From Globisporangium splendens (lineage: Eukaryota > Oomycota > Peronosporomycetes > Pythiales > Pythiaceae), in assembly GCA_006386115.1 (NCBI GenBank), contig VFIW01000092.1, forward strand, positions 1 through 64,000: a DNA stretch of 64,000 nt. The letters are read 5' to 3'. Positions 18,970 through 29,903 of this stretch are shown here, one piece after another. The position numbers and the translations under genes were made by a program. The notes under the pieces are model-generated. The model saw only the letters and a list, made by a program, of their open reading frames with translations. It was not told the DNA's origin and ran no database searches. Numbering within the stretch: position 1 is the first letter of the stretch; each line of letters starts with the position of its first letter.

Positions 18970-20102
18970 TCATTCGTCACCACAATCCAGCGATTGCTCA
19001 AGCACGAATGTCCATCCTTGTGTTGTAGTTCAGTAGTGTCCTTTATCTGCATTTTGTGTGTGGTTCTGTGGTCTGGAGGTCCCTGCAGTATACGCGATCT
19101 CCATTCATCCGCCATGGCCTCACATTCCCATCCGCATAAACATTCTTGAAGTGTGGCGCGTTAGTTTCCCTCCTCTGAGTGTGTCTGGTTCATGATTTGT
19201 TCTGCTTGTCAAACGAAGAAGATGAAGAGAAACCACACTCGCGGATGTGAGACTAAAAACTACCAGTACATTGTTACGTACGATGTGACTGGCCCTTCTG
19301 CTCCCTGATAATCCAGTTCCCAAGGAGCTGAGGTTCGCGTTGGCAGACTTGGTTTCACTATGACGACGCAACACTCAAGGTCTCCAGTGCGAACTTAAAG
19401 CTGCGCTTCACTCTGCTTGCACTTTGACGCAAATCCAACAACAGTTAGCCATCGGAGCTCACTCGGCCTCTTAATAGTCGTCCTACGCCTTTAATAATTC
19501 ACCTACTTGTTGCTTCTCCGGGAGCCAGAACGCGCACAAAAAAATCGATCCTTTTCCCCTCAGTTGCAGCGCTCAACGGCCGCTTCGAGAACACGCTGGT
19601 TGAACCGACCACTTCTGTCAATACCCGCGAGAAAGAGGTTATCGAGTCAATAAATCTTATCCAAAATCATCAAGGTTTATCCCTTAGGCAGTGCCAAACC
19701 CTATATAGAGAGTGTTTTGAACCCATTGGTCTGTGTCGTTGGACAGACAAAGTGCGCGTACTTAACGTCCATCCACCACCTCATTTTTTGTTTTTTTCAA
19801 ATCAGAGCCCCCAATCAAGCCATGCAAGCCGATGAGAAAATGCACCATCACCGCACGCACAACCAAGCACACACTCGCAAGAAAGCGCAGATCGCTCTTC
19901 GACAGCCGCGCGCTCTGCTTGGCGCATTTCCGATTCAACCCACTGACAGGAAGCGAGCGCGAATTAGACAGGCAGACGCGCCATCTCGGAGCCATTCATC
20001 CACCTGACGCGTCGCGCGTGACTAACGGTCTCCTCGAAGCAACAAAGCCTCAGCAGCTGATTAGGAAGAAGAATAGAGAGAGGACAGTCCAAACTCACCA
20101 AG
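18970..20102. other. Fanzor 5' remnant and upstream region of the START-FYVE gene
   Basis: A minus-strand frame (18970-19115) may hold more of the decayed Fanzor gene. From 19116 to 20102 no gene is seen. CTATATAG near 19701 and cacctcattttttgtttt near 19776 (similar to the oomycete initiator and flanking T-rich element) suggest the promoter of the gene at 20103. Confidence 0.4.
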
Positions 20103-22311
20103 ATGCACGTGCTCGAGCGAGACGAGCGGCTCAAGCTGGACGCGACGTGCGACCTGATCCTGAGCGACGCGCTCGAGGCCCTCGCGGGGTTCAACGGCAC
20201 GCTGGACGCCGAGCAGTGGCGTGCGCTCGGCCAGCGCGACCAGCTCACGACGTATCGCAGCGTGCTCGCTACTACCGGATCGAGAACCCCCAAGTTGCCG
20301 ACCATGGGGAGCAACGGGGGCGGCACGCTGCGCATCCTGGCGACCGGACACATCAACAGCTCGCTCGCGCACGTCACGAGCGGATTGTACAGCGACACGA
20401 GCCTCGATTACCATGTCCAGCAGTGCATTTTCTACGCGGCGCCATCGTCCGCGACGACAGCAGAGAAGAAACACGGTCGCAACAACCACGAGAACAACCT
20501 TTGCCCCGTGATCGATGCCACGGTGCTGTATGCCGCCGAGTGCGCGAGTCGACGCACGCCGTTCCGGTTCGCTGGTGTCAAGTGGTGCGCGTGGCGAACA
20601 AAAGACGGCGAGCGCGACCTGCTGGCGTACGAGCGCAGCGGCGTGACACTGGACAATGAAGGTCAGGAGATCACGTACCACATCATCCAGTCCTTCGATC
20701 GGCCGTATGCTCCCGAGTTCAAGTTTCCCCCTGGTCTGCGCCGTATGAAGCTGTCGGTGTGTTTCTTGTACCGCGAGGTTTGCGAAGACCTGGTCGAGTG
20801 CTTTGCGCTCGGCGAATATTCGGCGAAAGGGTCGGGCATCTCGCAGCGTGCTGAAGACGCGGCCGTGTCGGATCGGATCTTGACGGTCGCCAAGGCGCTC
20901 TCGGTGTACAATGCGAAGCGATTGTCCAGACTAATCGAGAAAAACAGACACCTACCGGTTCTCATGAGGTACGTGGGGTGATACGCTTCCATTGTCTTGC
21001 GTGGGAGGATTTCAGGAGCTCACATGGTTTTCTATCTTATCTCTGTTATTCCTGTGCCACAGCAAATCGTGCCTTCGATGCGGGACGCGCCGTACCGTGT
21101 TCGACCAGCTCCGGAATTGCGGGATCTGCAAGAAATCAATTTGCCGGTTGTGCCGCAAGGAGAAATCCATCTTCCAGCTCAATATCGACACAAAGCAACC
21201 AGAGCGCGAGGTGTTTTGTGCCAAGTGCCTGCTGTGCGCGAATCTGCCCAACACGAAACCCGTGTCCCTCGAGACGGTCAAGAAGAATCAGGAACGCGCA
21301 AATCGAGAGCGGTCGTCGTCGCGGTCGACAGGGAAGCGAGAGATGGGAAGTCAGGGCAGCGGGAGCCAAGGTAGCCACGGGAGTCAGGCCAGCACAGCAT
21401 CGGGGTCTTCACCGGTGTCTCCGGCTAAGCTAAAGGCGCTGAACACGATCCCTGTGAAATTCAATTACGACGCGCTGTTCCGCAACAGCGCAGTAAAAAG
21501 AGTTCGACGACCGAGAGAGCGTGCGTCCACGATGCCCACTAAGATCGAGAGTGGTAGCAGCAGCAATGTTGACCAGCGGCAGCGCTCTGTGATTTCAGAA
21601 CGAGCACCAGCGTCATCTCTTCTTGTCATGTCGGAGCCTGAAGCCTTGACAGGGATCGAAGTGGATTTGACGGACGATGTCGCAGTGGTCGCGGAGAATT
21701 TGCGGAGTACGCAAATCGGATTACCCGTGATCCTGGTGGACGTCAAGCCGTTGCGCGAGACCCAACTCGGCGAACCCGTCGACATTGAAACCGGGCGACT
21801 GTGTGAACCAGACGCAGCGACTTCTCCGGTGATCACGGCGAGATCGTCGTGCCCCGAGCTCTACTCACAGAATGCCGTTGAGAGGCTGTCGTCGCCGCCA
21901 TCGTCGCCGTCAACACGAAGTAGCAACCTCCTGTACGTGGACGCTCACCACGCTAAAGTCGAGCGACTATACCATACGTACTTGGGGCGTCGAGAGAAAA
22001 TGGACACGGACGAAAATGGCGAGCGGCAACGACAGAACCTGCGCGCGACCATCATCCACACTCAGCATCACCATCAGCAACAACAGCAGCGTGAAAATGC
22101 CGCGTACACAGCCAATCGATCCACTCAAGTGCGTTCCAACAGTAACGAGCCTCGGTACGGCAACCAGCAAGTGTTGAACCAAAGCCCTTCGCCGTTTAAG
22201 GACCCCACCGTCGAGTATTCACATGACAGGAGCTCGAGACTGAGTCCACTCGCCGAAGCCGCGCCAAAGAAGCAGCACACGTTCCACTTGGACCTGTATG
22301 CGCAATTTTAA
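20103..22311 (+). CDS. START-like / FYVE-type zinc finger protein, two exons
   Basis: Exon 1 is 20103-20968 and exon 2 is 21063-22311, with a 94-nt intron (GTACGT...CACAG). The junction keeps frame and yields 704 aa. Residues 1-288 resemble the START-like lipid-binding region common in oomycetes (LDYHVQQCIFYAAP; FAGVKWCAWRTKDGERDL; SFDRPYAPEFKFPPGLRRMK). Residues about 290-345 hold four CxxC pairs (CLRC, CGIC, CRLC, CAKCLLC), a FYVE/PHD-related finger that could bind phosphoinositides, although the classic HHCR motif is not present. The remainder is Ser-rich and disordered, with His/Gln runs. Large START-FYVE families are typical of oomycetes. It is convergent with the BED gene. Confidence 0.85.
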
Positions 22312-22598
22312 GCAAACGTGGGCATCTCCAGCTCTCGTTACCTCTTCGAATGGCACACACAGACACTCACCTCAGCTGTACTCTTGAGTCGCTGTCATCA
22401 TTTATTTGTAAGTTATTAGGACAATATTCGTTTCGCAAAGAGCATTAAGGCAACAAGAAGAGAACAACGTATCGTGCAAACACATATCAATGCTGAAACC
22501 ATTCTAGTTGCGTACATTGACGTTGGGGATAGACTTGACCCCACATTCTTTTCACACCTGGTGCTTCTCGTTCTTTGACAATCTTGTGTCTTTCCTAC

Positions 22599-23705
22599 CT
22601 AAATGGTAGTAGCGGTGTCGTCGCTGAACTCCTTGATGTACTCGATCCGTGTGGCGTCGTCCAACACATTGTACATCTCGGCTTCGCTCGGGTTGTGCGT
22701 TACGTGCTTGACGAAGCGGAGGCGATTCGCCACTGAGAGTAGTTCCTTGTGATGCTGCAGGAAGTGCGTAATCGCGAGCTGACTGGCGGTGAGTGGAGGA
22801 GGCGCCGACGACAATGATGAAGACGATGCCGACACTGATACTGCTGGTTTCGTATCGCCGCTTGGTTTCCCTGCGTCTGAGACATCGCGCTTGCGCTTCG
22901 CACCGCCGTATCGACCTTTGCCGCCTCCACGCGCTTGCTTTTGTCCAAGTACGGAGGTGCCATCAGTGTCTTCCTTTATGGCACTTTCTTCGCCGCCACC
23001 GTCACCATCTTCGCCGATCTCTCCATTCTCCGGAACTGAGGCCGTCGCCGTTGCGTATTGATCATTGGCGGCGTCGTACTCGTTGCTTCCATCATGCACT
23101 ACTTGCTGACTCGCAGGTACCTCCGCACTCTCGACTGCATCGTGCTGCGCATCTGCTGCCATCTGTGCGTCTTCCTCCCCATACGCTTGCGGCACTTGCT
23201 GCTGCAGATGCGGCTCCGTCATCCCAGCAGCAGCGTGCACAATACGCTCGGGGTGCGCTGTCTTCAGATGGCGCAACGCCGCGCTCGTGGTGCCGCCTTT
23301 GAACGAGAACACGGCGTTGCAGTAGTGGCACATGCGTCGCTCGTACTCCTTCCCAAAGTTGTCGACCAGGAGTCGATAGAAATCCGTGTGGCGGTACGCG
23401 ACGCTCTTCTTCACGCGCTCCTCGCGCTGGTCGAGCTGCAGATTTCCTGCGGCTGCTGCGGTACCAGGCGATGCGCCAACGGGAGCTTGTGCTGTTCCCA
23501 CCAGCATGCCGCCGTGCGCTGCCGCTGACTCGGCATCGAGGCCGCCCGCGATGGTGTCGCTGTAGGCGTCGGCAGGTGCGCTCTGCTGTGGGATCGCGTG
23601 GTGCAGAGCCGCGTGGCTCTGGTTGTGCTCATGCTCGTGCGGCGCATTAGTTGCTGCATTCGCGACCGAGCCGGCATCATGGTTGTCGAGCGCAGGCTTG
23701 CGCAT
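22599..23705 (-). CDS. BED-type zinc finger protein
   Basis: The ATG at 23703-23705 (MRKPALDNHDAGS) gives about 368 aa. An earlier in-frame ATG at 23945 is unlikely because it would lie only 7 bp from the divergent gene. Residues about 115-170 form a BED finger: YRLLVDNFGKEYERRMCHYC, FKGGTTSAALRHLKTAHPE (C..C....H....H). BED fingers bind DNA and are common in hAT transposases and in regulators derived from them. No transposase catalytic domain follows; the rest is Ala/Gln/Glu-rich with a basic patch (GAKRKRDVS) and a C-terminal helix (RLRFVKHVTHN). It is likely nuclear. Confidence 0.82.
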   Translation of the reverse strand: MRKPALDNHDAGSVANAATNAPHEHEHNQSHAALHHAIPQQSAPADAYSDTIAGGLDAESAAAHGGMLVGTAQAPVGASPGTAAAAGNLQLDQREERVKKSVAYRHTDFYRLLVDNFGKEYERRMCHYCNAVFSFKGGTTSAALRHLKTAHPERIVHAAAGMTEPHLQQQVPQAYGEEDAQMAADAQHDAVESAEVPASQQVVHDGSNEYDAANDQYATATASVPENGEIGEDGDGGGEESAIKEDTDGTSVLGQKQARGGGKGRYGGAKRKRDVSDAGKPSGDTKPAVSVSASSSSLSSAPPPLTASQLAITHFLQHHKELLSVANRLRFVKHVTHNPSEAEMYNVLDDATRIEYIKEFSDDTATTI

Positions 23706-23952
23706 TGTGGTTGACGCTCGCGGCTTGGGAAATGAGCCGAAACGAGCCAGAATCATGTAAAGAGGAGGCAAGCTTTTGGGTCGGTATTGCACCGGTAGAG
23801 ATTGGTAGAATGAGCCGACCGAGCCGGATCGGATGATGTTCTTGTAGACCGGTAAACATACCGGTTTCTTTAGCTGTTTGGTACCGGTATTATCTGGTAA
23901 AAATTGTAGCCCCTCCTTCTGCTGATGTTGTGATGAGACTGTCATCGCGCAA
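23706..23952. promoter_or_regulatory. Divergent intergenic region with four ACCGGT palindromes
   Basis: ACCGGT occurs at 23791, 23848, 23860 and 23883, with further GGTA-rich sequence around. The 247-bp region separates the BED gene (minus) from the M96-like gene (plus) and is the probable shared promoter. Confidence 0.45.
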
Positions 23953-25767
23953 ATGGGTATGAATCGGAACGCTGTGCGCTGCTTCGAAGCAGACGATGGC
24001 GGAGACAGCGGGGGCTTGTGGAGCGCAGCCTGCGATGATTACATCGACGTGCTGTCGCTTGATACGCTTGGTGCTGCTGATGGCGAGTTCACCGATCCGC
24101 TAGAGCTGCTGGAGCAGAGCGCGATGGATGCCTCGGTCGACGAATTGCTGCGCGAGTTGCTGCCAACCGAGAGTACAAGTGAAGAGGATACTGCGCCTGT
24201 ACCATCAATAGTACCAAGTGATTCGCACCAAGTTTGTGACCAGAGCGTGGAAACTACGTCCAGTACCGACTGTAGTGCTTTGGCGAATGGTGGCACTCAT
24301 GGGAGTGCCTGCGCAGTTGAGCAACAGCGTGGGACCAAGCCACCATCCAGGGATCGGAACCCGACGCGCCAACGCGCAAAGACCGAGATCGAGTACCTTC
24401 GCCAGCGCGCATGTGAATTGCAGAGAGAGCTCATCCATCTACAGAACAGCAGTAAGTCCCCATGCATGTCGTGCTTGTATTGTGTACAATGACGAAGCCA
24501 TATCTCCTCGCTCTAATCCTGCATTTTGTGCCATTCTGCACTTCTGTGTGTGCTGAAACAGAGTCCACAACACTCGCCGCTACGGACGGCAATGCCGTTG
24601 AGACCTCACCCGCACTAGCAAGTGCGGCCAGCAATCCCGCTGCAACGTGGAAGCGACTCGCCGAGCGGCAACAGCGATTGAGGCACAAGACCGAGTTGGA
24701 GAATGTAAAACTGAAGGAATCGCTCATGGCGCAACTCCGATTGGCACAAAGCCTTGAGAAACTGTTGCACAAGCGACCAAGGCTATGGGTACGTGTTCAA
24801 GGCGCTTTTTGGTTGCATTCTCTGCAAAAATCATTCTCATGCTTCACCAATTACATACCTATTGTTGTACTTCATAGACACACGACACCCTCCTCTCTGA
24901 GCGATCCTGCAACGCGCTGCGGACGACTGGGATCGTTGGCGATCAGGAAAACGCCGCGATCTTTGAGTCGCTTGTCGCAAAAATCGACCAAAGTTATGCC
25001 TGCTATCGCGATGTGCTGCACGGAAATGGACTCATGGATGTCCCATGTGGCCATCGTGATACCCGACTCAAGCGCTCGGTGCTCAAACTCGGCAGCCTCA
25101 ACGACAACGATAGCGAGGATGCTCTTGAAGAAAGAGTGTACGTTGAGCTCACGGATGTGAACGAGATGCCGTTTGGTGTGATGGCTACTTGCGATGCCGC
25201 CTGGCGCTGCATCACATCTGGTTACATGCAGCTTCAGCATGAGGTGTATCGAGTACGTATGGCCAAGTTTGTCGAAACACTGCGCTTGGTATTGTGGACT
25301 GGCCGTTGTCAAAGTTAGTCCAAACTTACTTTGGTCGTTGTGGTGTGCAGGGATTTGAAGGCGCGAACGACATTCTCGCCGTGAATTACGCTGTGACCAT
25401 GTCGCGAAAGAGGATGCACGTGGACATGACTGCCCGCGCAGTCATGAAACGATTTGTCGAAGGCGATCGCGTCGTATTTGTGTGGGAGTCGATCTCGGAT
25501 ACGGACGGTTCTCATTGTGCGTTCTCCGAGACGCCAGGTCTCCAAGTGGAGGAACGGGGGTGGACAGTCTTCACATCAAGCGACTCGGACGCTTTGACAC
25601 AAATTCGAACGTGCATGCAGATGAGTCCACTGGTAGTGTCCAATTCCTCCGATGAGGGACGCCAGGTCGGCTTTCTCACGAACCTCGCTCTCGAGTACTT
25701 CGGCGAGCAACTGGAGCAAGCGCATGAAGCCATTGAGAGCCTGCTGCTTGATGAACGCACACGCTGA
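23953..25767 (+). CDS. M96 mating-specific-like / START-like protein, four exons
   Basis: Predicted exons are 23953-24451, 24562-24788, 24878-25252 and 25351-25767. Donors are GTAAGT, GTACGT and GTACGT. All phases match, giving 505 aa. The N-terminus is acidic (LELLEQSAMDASVDELLREL). A basic-plus-coiled-coil segment (RQRAKTEIEYLRQRACELQR) spans exons 1-2. The C-terminal half is START-like (YVELTDVNEMPFGVMATCDA; SRKRMHVDMTARAVMKRFVE; GDRVVFVWESISD). This build matches the oomycete family annotated as M96 mating-specific proteins, whose biochemical role is not settled; lipid binding or transcriptional roles are guesses. It is transcribed divergently from the BED gene. Confidence 0.82.
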
Positions 25768-26542
25768 ACCGTGTCCTCGTTAGAGTTTGTCCTGTTTCGC
25801 ACCAGTGGGTGGATGAAATAAACATCGAACTCAAAGTCTGAAATACGTGGCGTGAATGTTCGAGGCTCGTGTTTTTAGTCACCTTGAGCGTCACAGGGTC
25901 TCTCCAACCTCCAGGGATCGATTTTAGTGTCAAGTTTTCATGGTCGAAAGACAAATGAGCCAGGATCTGGTTCAATTATGGCGTTGCAAGCACGGGGTCA
26001 AATGGAAGCTGTCCTCAAATCTTGAAATCGTACGCTGTCGCTCCCTCTGGCTTTTGGTTTTCCCAAGTTGCGCCATTGAAAGATTGAGTGCATGGATTGC
26101 CATAAAGTAAATTCATTCAACGCTTCTCAACTTGAGGGCAATATCCCAGTCTCAGACTGCTGCACAGGTCGCATCGCGTGGCGCCAAACAGCGAATTTGT
26201 TGTCATCGAGCAAAGTTCGTGACTGAGGACTCGCGTGCATGCTCACACTCATTCGACCACTCTCACCAATGCACTTCTGTTTCTTGCAATCACCGAAGCG
26301 GAGCCACTTTGCTGCTGAGAAACCAAGAGAGAAAATACCTTGGTGACTCTGTTGCTCGTTGTGCAGTGGAGCTGTAACTGACGCTGCAACTGAGATGTAG
26401 CCACTTGCGTCAAAAGAATGAGCGGAATGCATGCTGCTACCTACACTTTGCCTCCCCTTCTCTTTTCCCCATCACCAGTTTCACCGGAATCTGATAACAC
26501 CTGAGAAAACGAAGAGATCAGGACCATCACTCTGAATTCTCA
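25768..26542. other. Intergenic region
   Basis: No gene, repeat or element is recognised between the M96-like gene and the ankyrin gene. Confidence 0.5.
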
Positions 26543-28009
26543 ATGACCCCCTCCTCCTCCCTCTCTAACGACAAAAGAACCAAAGACGCGCACGCACTTC
26601 AACTGGAAGCTCGCGATAACGAGATGATGGAGACGCTGCAAGAGCCGCAGCGCGGCCACGATGGACACGTGGGTCCTCAAGAGCTACAGCTGTGTGATGA
26701 AGGACTCGCACGTCATCGTCGCGCTGCAAGCGTGGACAAACAAGAAGCAGCAGTGGCTGCGCTGCACGTGCTCACGAACGCGGTTCTCTTGGATAGCATC
26801 ACCGAGTTCATGCTTGGAGTCCCGAAGTTCGTGCTCGACTTTGTGCGCCGCATGGAGCCGAGATACAAACCGACGTACTCTCGATGGTTCCGCCAATGGC
26901 GTGGTGTGCTGCCGTTCATGGCGATCCAAGAAAACGACATGCGGGTCCTCAAAGCGCTCTATGCCTTACAAAAAGAGTCGCTGTATCAGTCGAATCCAAA
27001 GCTGCAGTTCCATCGCGCCGTCGCGACGGCAGTGAGATATGGACGACTGGAGATCCTGCAGTGGTTGCACGAGCAAAGTGTCCATGACAAGCAGCTCGTA
27101 TGGGATGCCTGGTTGATGCGCGATGCGATTTTGAACCGCCATGTGGACGTCATGGAGTGGTTGAGGAGGAGTCGCGGTCCAGACGTGATGGTGAATTGCG
27201 GCGTCCAGAATATCGACTGGCGAGAGAGAAGTAGTGCTCTCGGCGTTGTCAAGTGGCTTCACGACCATAGTTATCCTTTCACGCCTCGTGAAATGGATCA
27301 AGCAGCAAAGTACGGCCATTTGGATGTGGTCCAATTCCTCCACGACCATCGAAGGGAAGGATGCACGGCGAACGCCATGGATGGCGCTGCTGTCCATGGC
27401 CATCTAGGAATCGTGCAGTTCCTCCACGACAACCGCACGGAAGGGTGCACTGCACGTGCAATGGATGATGCGGCCCAGAATGGACACCTGGATGTCGTCA
27501 TATTCTTGCACACACACCGCACAGAGGGCTGCACCGAGCGCGCGATGGATAGCGCCGCGATGAACCATCACGACGCCGTGATCAAATTTCTTGGTCAGAA
27601 TCGTGACGAGGGATGTTCGCCCGTGATGCTGCTCAAAGTGGCAAAGGATGGCAATGTGGAGACAGTGCGAGCGCTCTGTGAGCATTCAACACGGGGCTGT
27701 CTCGTGGAAGCGAAGCGGGTTGCCAAGGCGTGGAGACACACAGCAGTGGTCGCTCTTCTCGATGGTTGCATATCCGAGCGAGTACGAGGGTCGTGTTCTC
27801 TGGAAATGCATTCGCGAAATGGACGAAGACGATGCCAAAAGGCTGTATCTGGTACTGAACGCCACTGCTCCAATGATTCGAGCCCACCCAAGTGCGAGTG
27901 GAGCGCGACGGGCATCTTTCGGATGGTCCTTTTCAACTACACGGGAACCCAAGAGCGAGTGGTCTTGCCACCGTCGTTGCATCGCTCGAACTCGTTCTGT
28001 CCTGTATGA
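26543..28009 (+). CDS. Ankyrin repeat protein (oomycete type)
   Basis: The ATG at 26543 gives 488 aa in one exon. Residues about 120-420 contain ankyrin-type repeats of the oomycete variety, with the unit A-M-D-x-AA-x-x-GHL-x-VV-x-FLH-x-x-R-x-EGC repeated at least four times (27290-27600). Such proteins act as binding scaffolds, and partners are unknown. After about residue 410 (27760) the frame turns into unlike sequence, while another frame looks more protein-like (see findings). The true C-terminus is therefore in doubt. Confidence 0.82.
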   Translation: MTPSSSLSNDKRTKDAHALQLEARDNEMMETLQEPQRGHDGHVGPQELQLCDEGLARHRRAASVDKQEAAVAALHVLTNAVLLDSITEFMLGVPKFVLDFVRRMEPRYKPTYSRWFRQWRGVLPFMAIQENDMRVLKALYALQKESLYQSNPKLQFHRAVATAVRYGRLEILQWLHEQSVHDKQLVWDAWLMRDAILNRHVDVMEWLRRSRGPDVMVNCGVQNIDWRERSSALGVVKWLHDHSYPFTPREMDQAAKYGHLDVVQFLHDHRREGCTANAMDGAAVHGHLGIVQFLHDNRTEGCTARAMDDAAQNGHLDVVIFLHTHRTEGCTERAMDSAAMNHHDAVIKFLGQNRDEGCSPVMLLKVAKDGNVETVRALCEHSTRGCLVEAKRVAKAWRHTAVVALLDGCISERVRGSCSLEMHSRNGRRRCQKAVSGTERHCSNDSSPPKCEWSATGIFRMVLFNYTGTQERVVLPPSLHRSNSFCPV

Positions 28010-28231
28010 CGAAAAATCTACCGCTGATTTGCAAAGCGTGCTCCAACATGCGTGTGCATTGGTTCTTGGTGTTTGCGACAGTGATGCTACCGAAAAGAAG
28101 AGAGCGTGTAAAGTAAACAAGTTTGAGGTCTCCGGTCATCCTCATCAAGCGTGAGCCATCTCTATATTTATGTGCGTGCATTCCATGCCACTCGTCTGTG
28201 TGTCGTGTCTACCATGCCACCAAAGCCCTGC

Positions 28232-29640
28232 TTAGTAGTAAATACTGAGCGTTCGGTGGTGCGGTTGAAGCGAATCCTTGTTGTCTTCGCCGATTTGCCA
28301 CAAGAACCAGTCGAGCTCGATGACTTTGAGCTTGTGGCCACGCGCTTCCATCTGCTGATGGATCAGCTCGACCGCTTGGATCGTCGCCGCGCGGATTTCC
28401 AGCTCCATCTAGTCGCATTTATGGCAAGGAAGGGGCGTAGAAGTCAGTGGCACTTACGAAGCAGCGAGTAGTCGCACAAAGTCTGACATACCTCACTGCC
28501 GGATGCGATTTCCGTCTTGCTGTCGACAAGCTTTGCCAGCTCCTCGCTGTACACCATCACGCCTTCCGGTCGAAGCACTTGCGGCACACGGTAGTCGGCT
28601 AAAGAAAAGCATGGCAATTAGCTGCTTGACTACAGTGATACAGCTTGTAATCCGTGTGCAGCAAACGACGTACCGAACATTGTGAGCTTGGCGATATCGT
28701 GGAACGAAGTGAGACCGCTCGTTCGGCGACCATACGCAGCCCAGACATCCCCGACCAGGATCTGCGCGCGCTTGTAGAAATGCACCTGCTCTCCACGATA
28801 CACTGCGTGATCGCGAAACCCTGGGAAGTACGCCAAGATCAAGCGAATGGCTTCGACGGCGGAGCCATTCGCTTGCTTGATCAAATTCAGCGCCAGTCCG
28901 TCAAAGAAATGCAGCAGCACCTCGCCCAGTTCTCTCACTTTTCGCTTACGCTCTTCAAGTTGAGGCGGCGTGAATGGATGAAACCACGACGTTAGCGTCT
29001 CGCTGTCTACGCGCGCGAGGTTCGCAGCGTCGAGCGCATGCGCATCCTTGAGCAGTGCGTTCTTCAGACCACGTGCCAGATGCTCATACTCCATCCTGAC
29101 ACAACGCGGCAAGCATGAATCAATCCGTCGCAACGTCACGCCAACATGCATTTTACACTACAGCTACAAGAGACAGTGGCCGTACTTTTCCGTTGGCCAG
29201 AAGCAAAAGTTGAGCGCGTCCATGACAAACACGTATTGACAGGTCAACGGGCCGTCGGCGGCGACATCGCCAAAGTAGTGGAAATCGCCACTGTCCCACG
29301 TCACGAAGCCCTGCTCGTCGTTCTCCAATCGGTCGCCCTAAGGTTGACATTGTGCGCATTAAAGTGAATACAGCGCACACACATAAAGAAATGCAGCGTT
29401 ACTAGTAGAAGTCCACATTCCGATCATTGCCAGCAAATTGCGCTTGAGTGGCGACTCGGCAACAGCGCGAGCCATTCCAAGCCACACATTCAAAGCATAG
29501 CGCGTGCATGCGTGCGTGCGTGCGTGCGTTCGTACCAGCTTGGCAGCGAGCCTCGCGACTGCCTCTGTGTCGATGCGCACGTGCTTGGCGTGCTGCACCA
29601 CGCGCGCCGTGGACTCGCGCACCAACGCCGTCGGATCCAT
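28232..29640 (-). CDS. QNG1: Queuosine 5'-phosphate N-glycosylase/hydrolase (DUF2419), five exons
   Basis: Spliced exons are 29536-29640, 29186-29337, 28674-29095, 28492-28598 and 28232-28408, in consistent phase, giving 320 aa (the family is about 330-350). Diagnostic motifs are VFVMDALNFCFW, FPGFRDHAVYRGEQVHFYKR, AQILVGDVWAAYG, LTMF-ADYRVPQ (rebuilt across an intron), IASGSE-MELEIRAATIQAVE (rebuilt across an intron) and the end IELDWFLWQIGED...PHHRT. The enzyme releases the queuine base from queuosine 5'-phosphate so it can be reused to modify tRNA anticodons, which matters for eukaryotes that cannot make queuine. Intron 1 carries a GCGT microsatellite. The gene is divergent from the p24 gene. 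An in-frame ATG 16 codons upstream is possible but less likely. Confidence 0.92.
29511..29530. repeat. (GCGT)n microsatellite in QNG1 intron 1
   Basis: Five TGCG/GCGT tetramers lie directly after the intron 1 donor on the minus strand. Confidence 0.85.
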
Positions 29641-29903
29641 TCTCAAAACGGTTTTGACCCATTCGTCACCATCACATCTCCTCAACAATATGCTTCGAAC
29701 ACTTAACCGACATAGACTTCGTCTGAACCACGTAATTAGTGCTCGCAGCTACCATAAATAACGAACACAGCCTCAATCTAACAGAACAGCAAACCAATAT
29801 CGCACAGAGACATGGATAGATATTGTAAATTACACAAATAGACAACAAACACCATCATTTTGCCACTTCAGCAAAGCCAAAAAGCTCGTATCTGTGAGAC
29901 GAG
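29641..29903. promoter_or_regulatory. Divergent promoter region QNG1 / p24
   Basis: A 263-bp A/T-richer gap separates two divergent start codons. No specific element is identified. Confidence 0.45.

Noticed and set aside
25341..25351. TGGTGTGCAG resembling the 10.8-11.5 kb repeat core
   Set aside because: It is the acceptor of the last intron of the M96-like gene, and no neighbouring blocks match.
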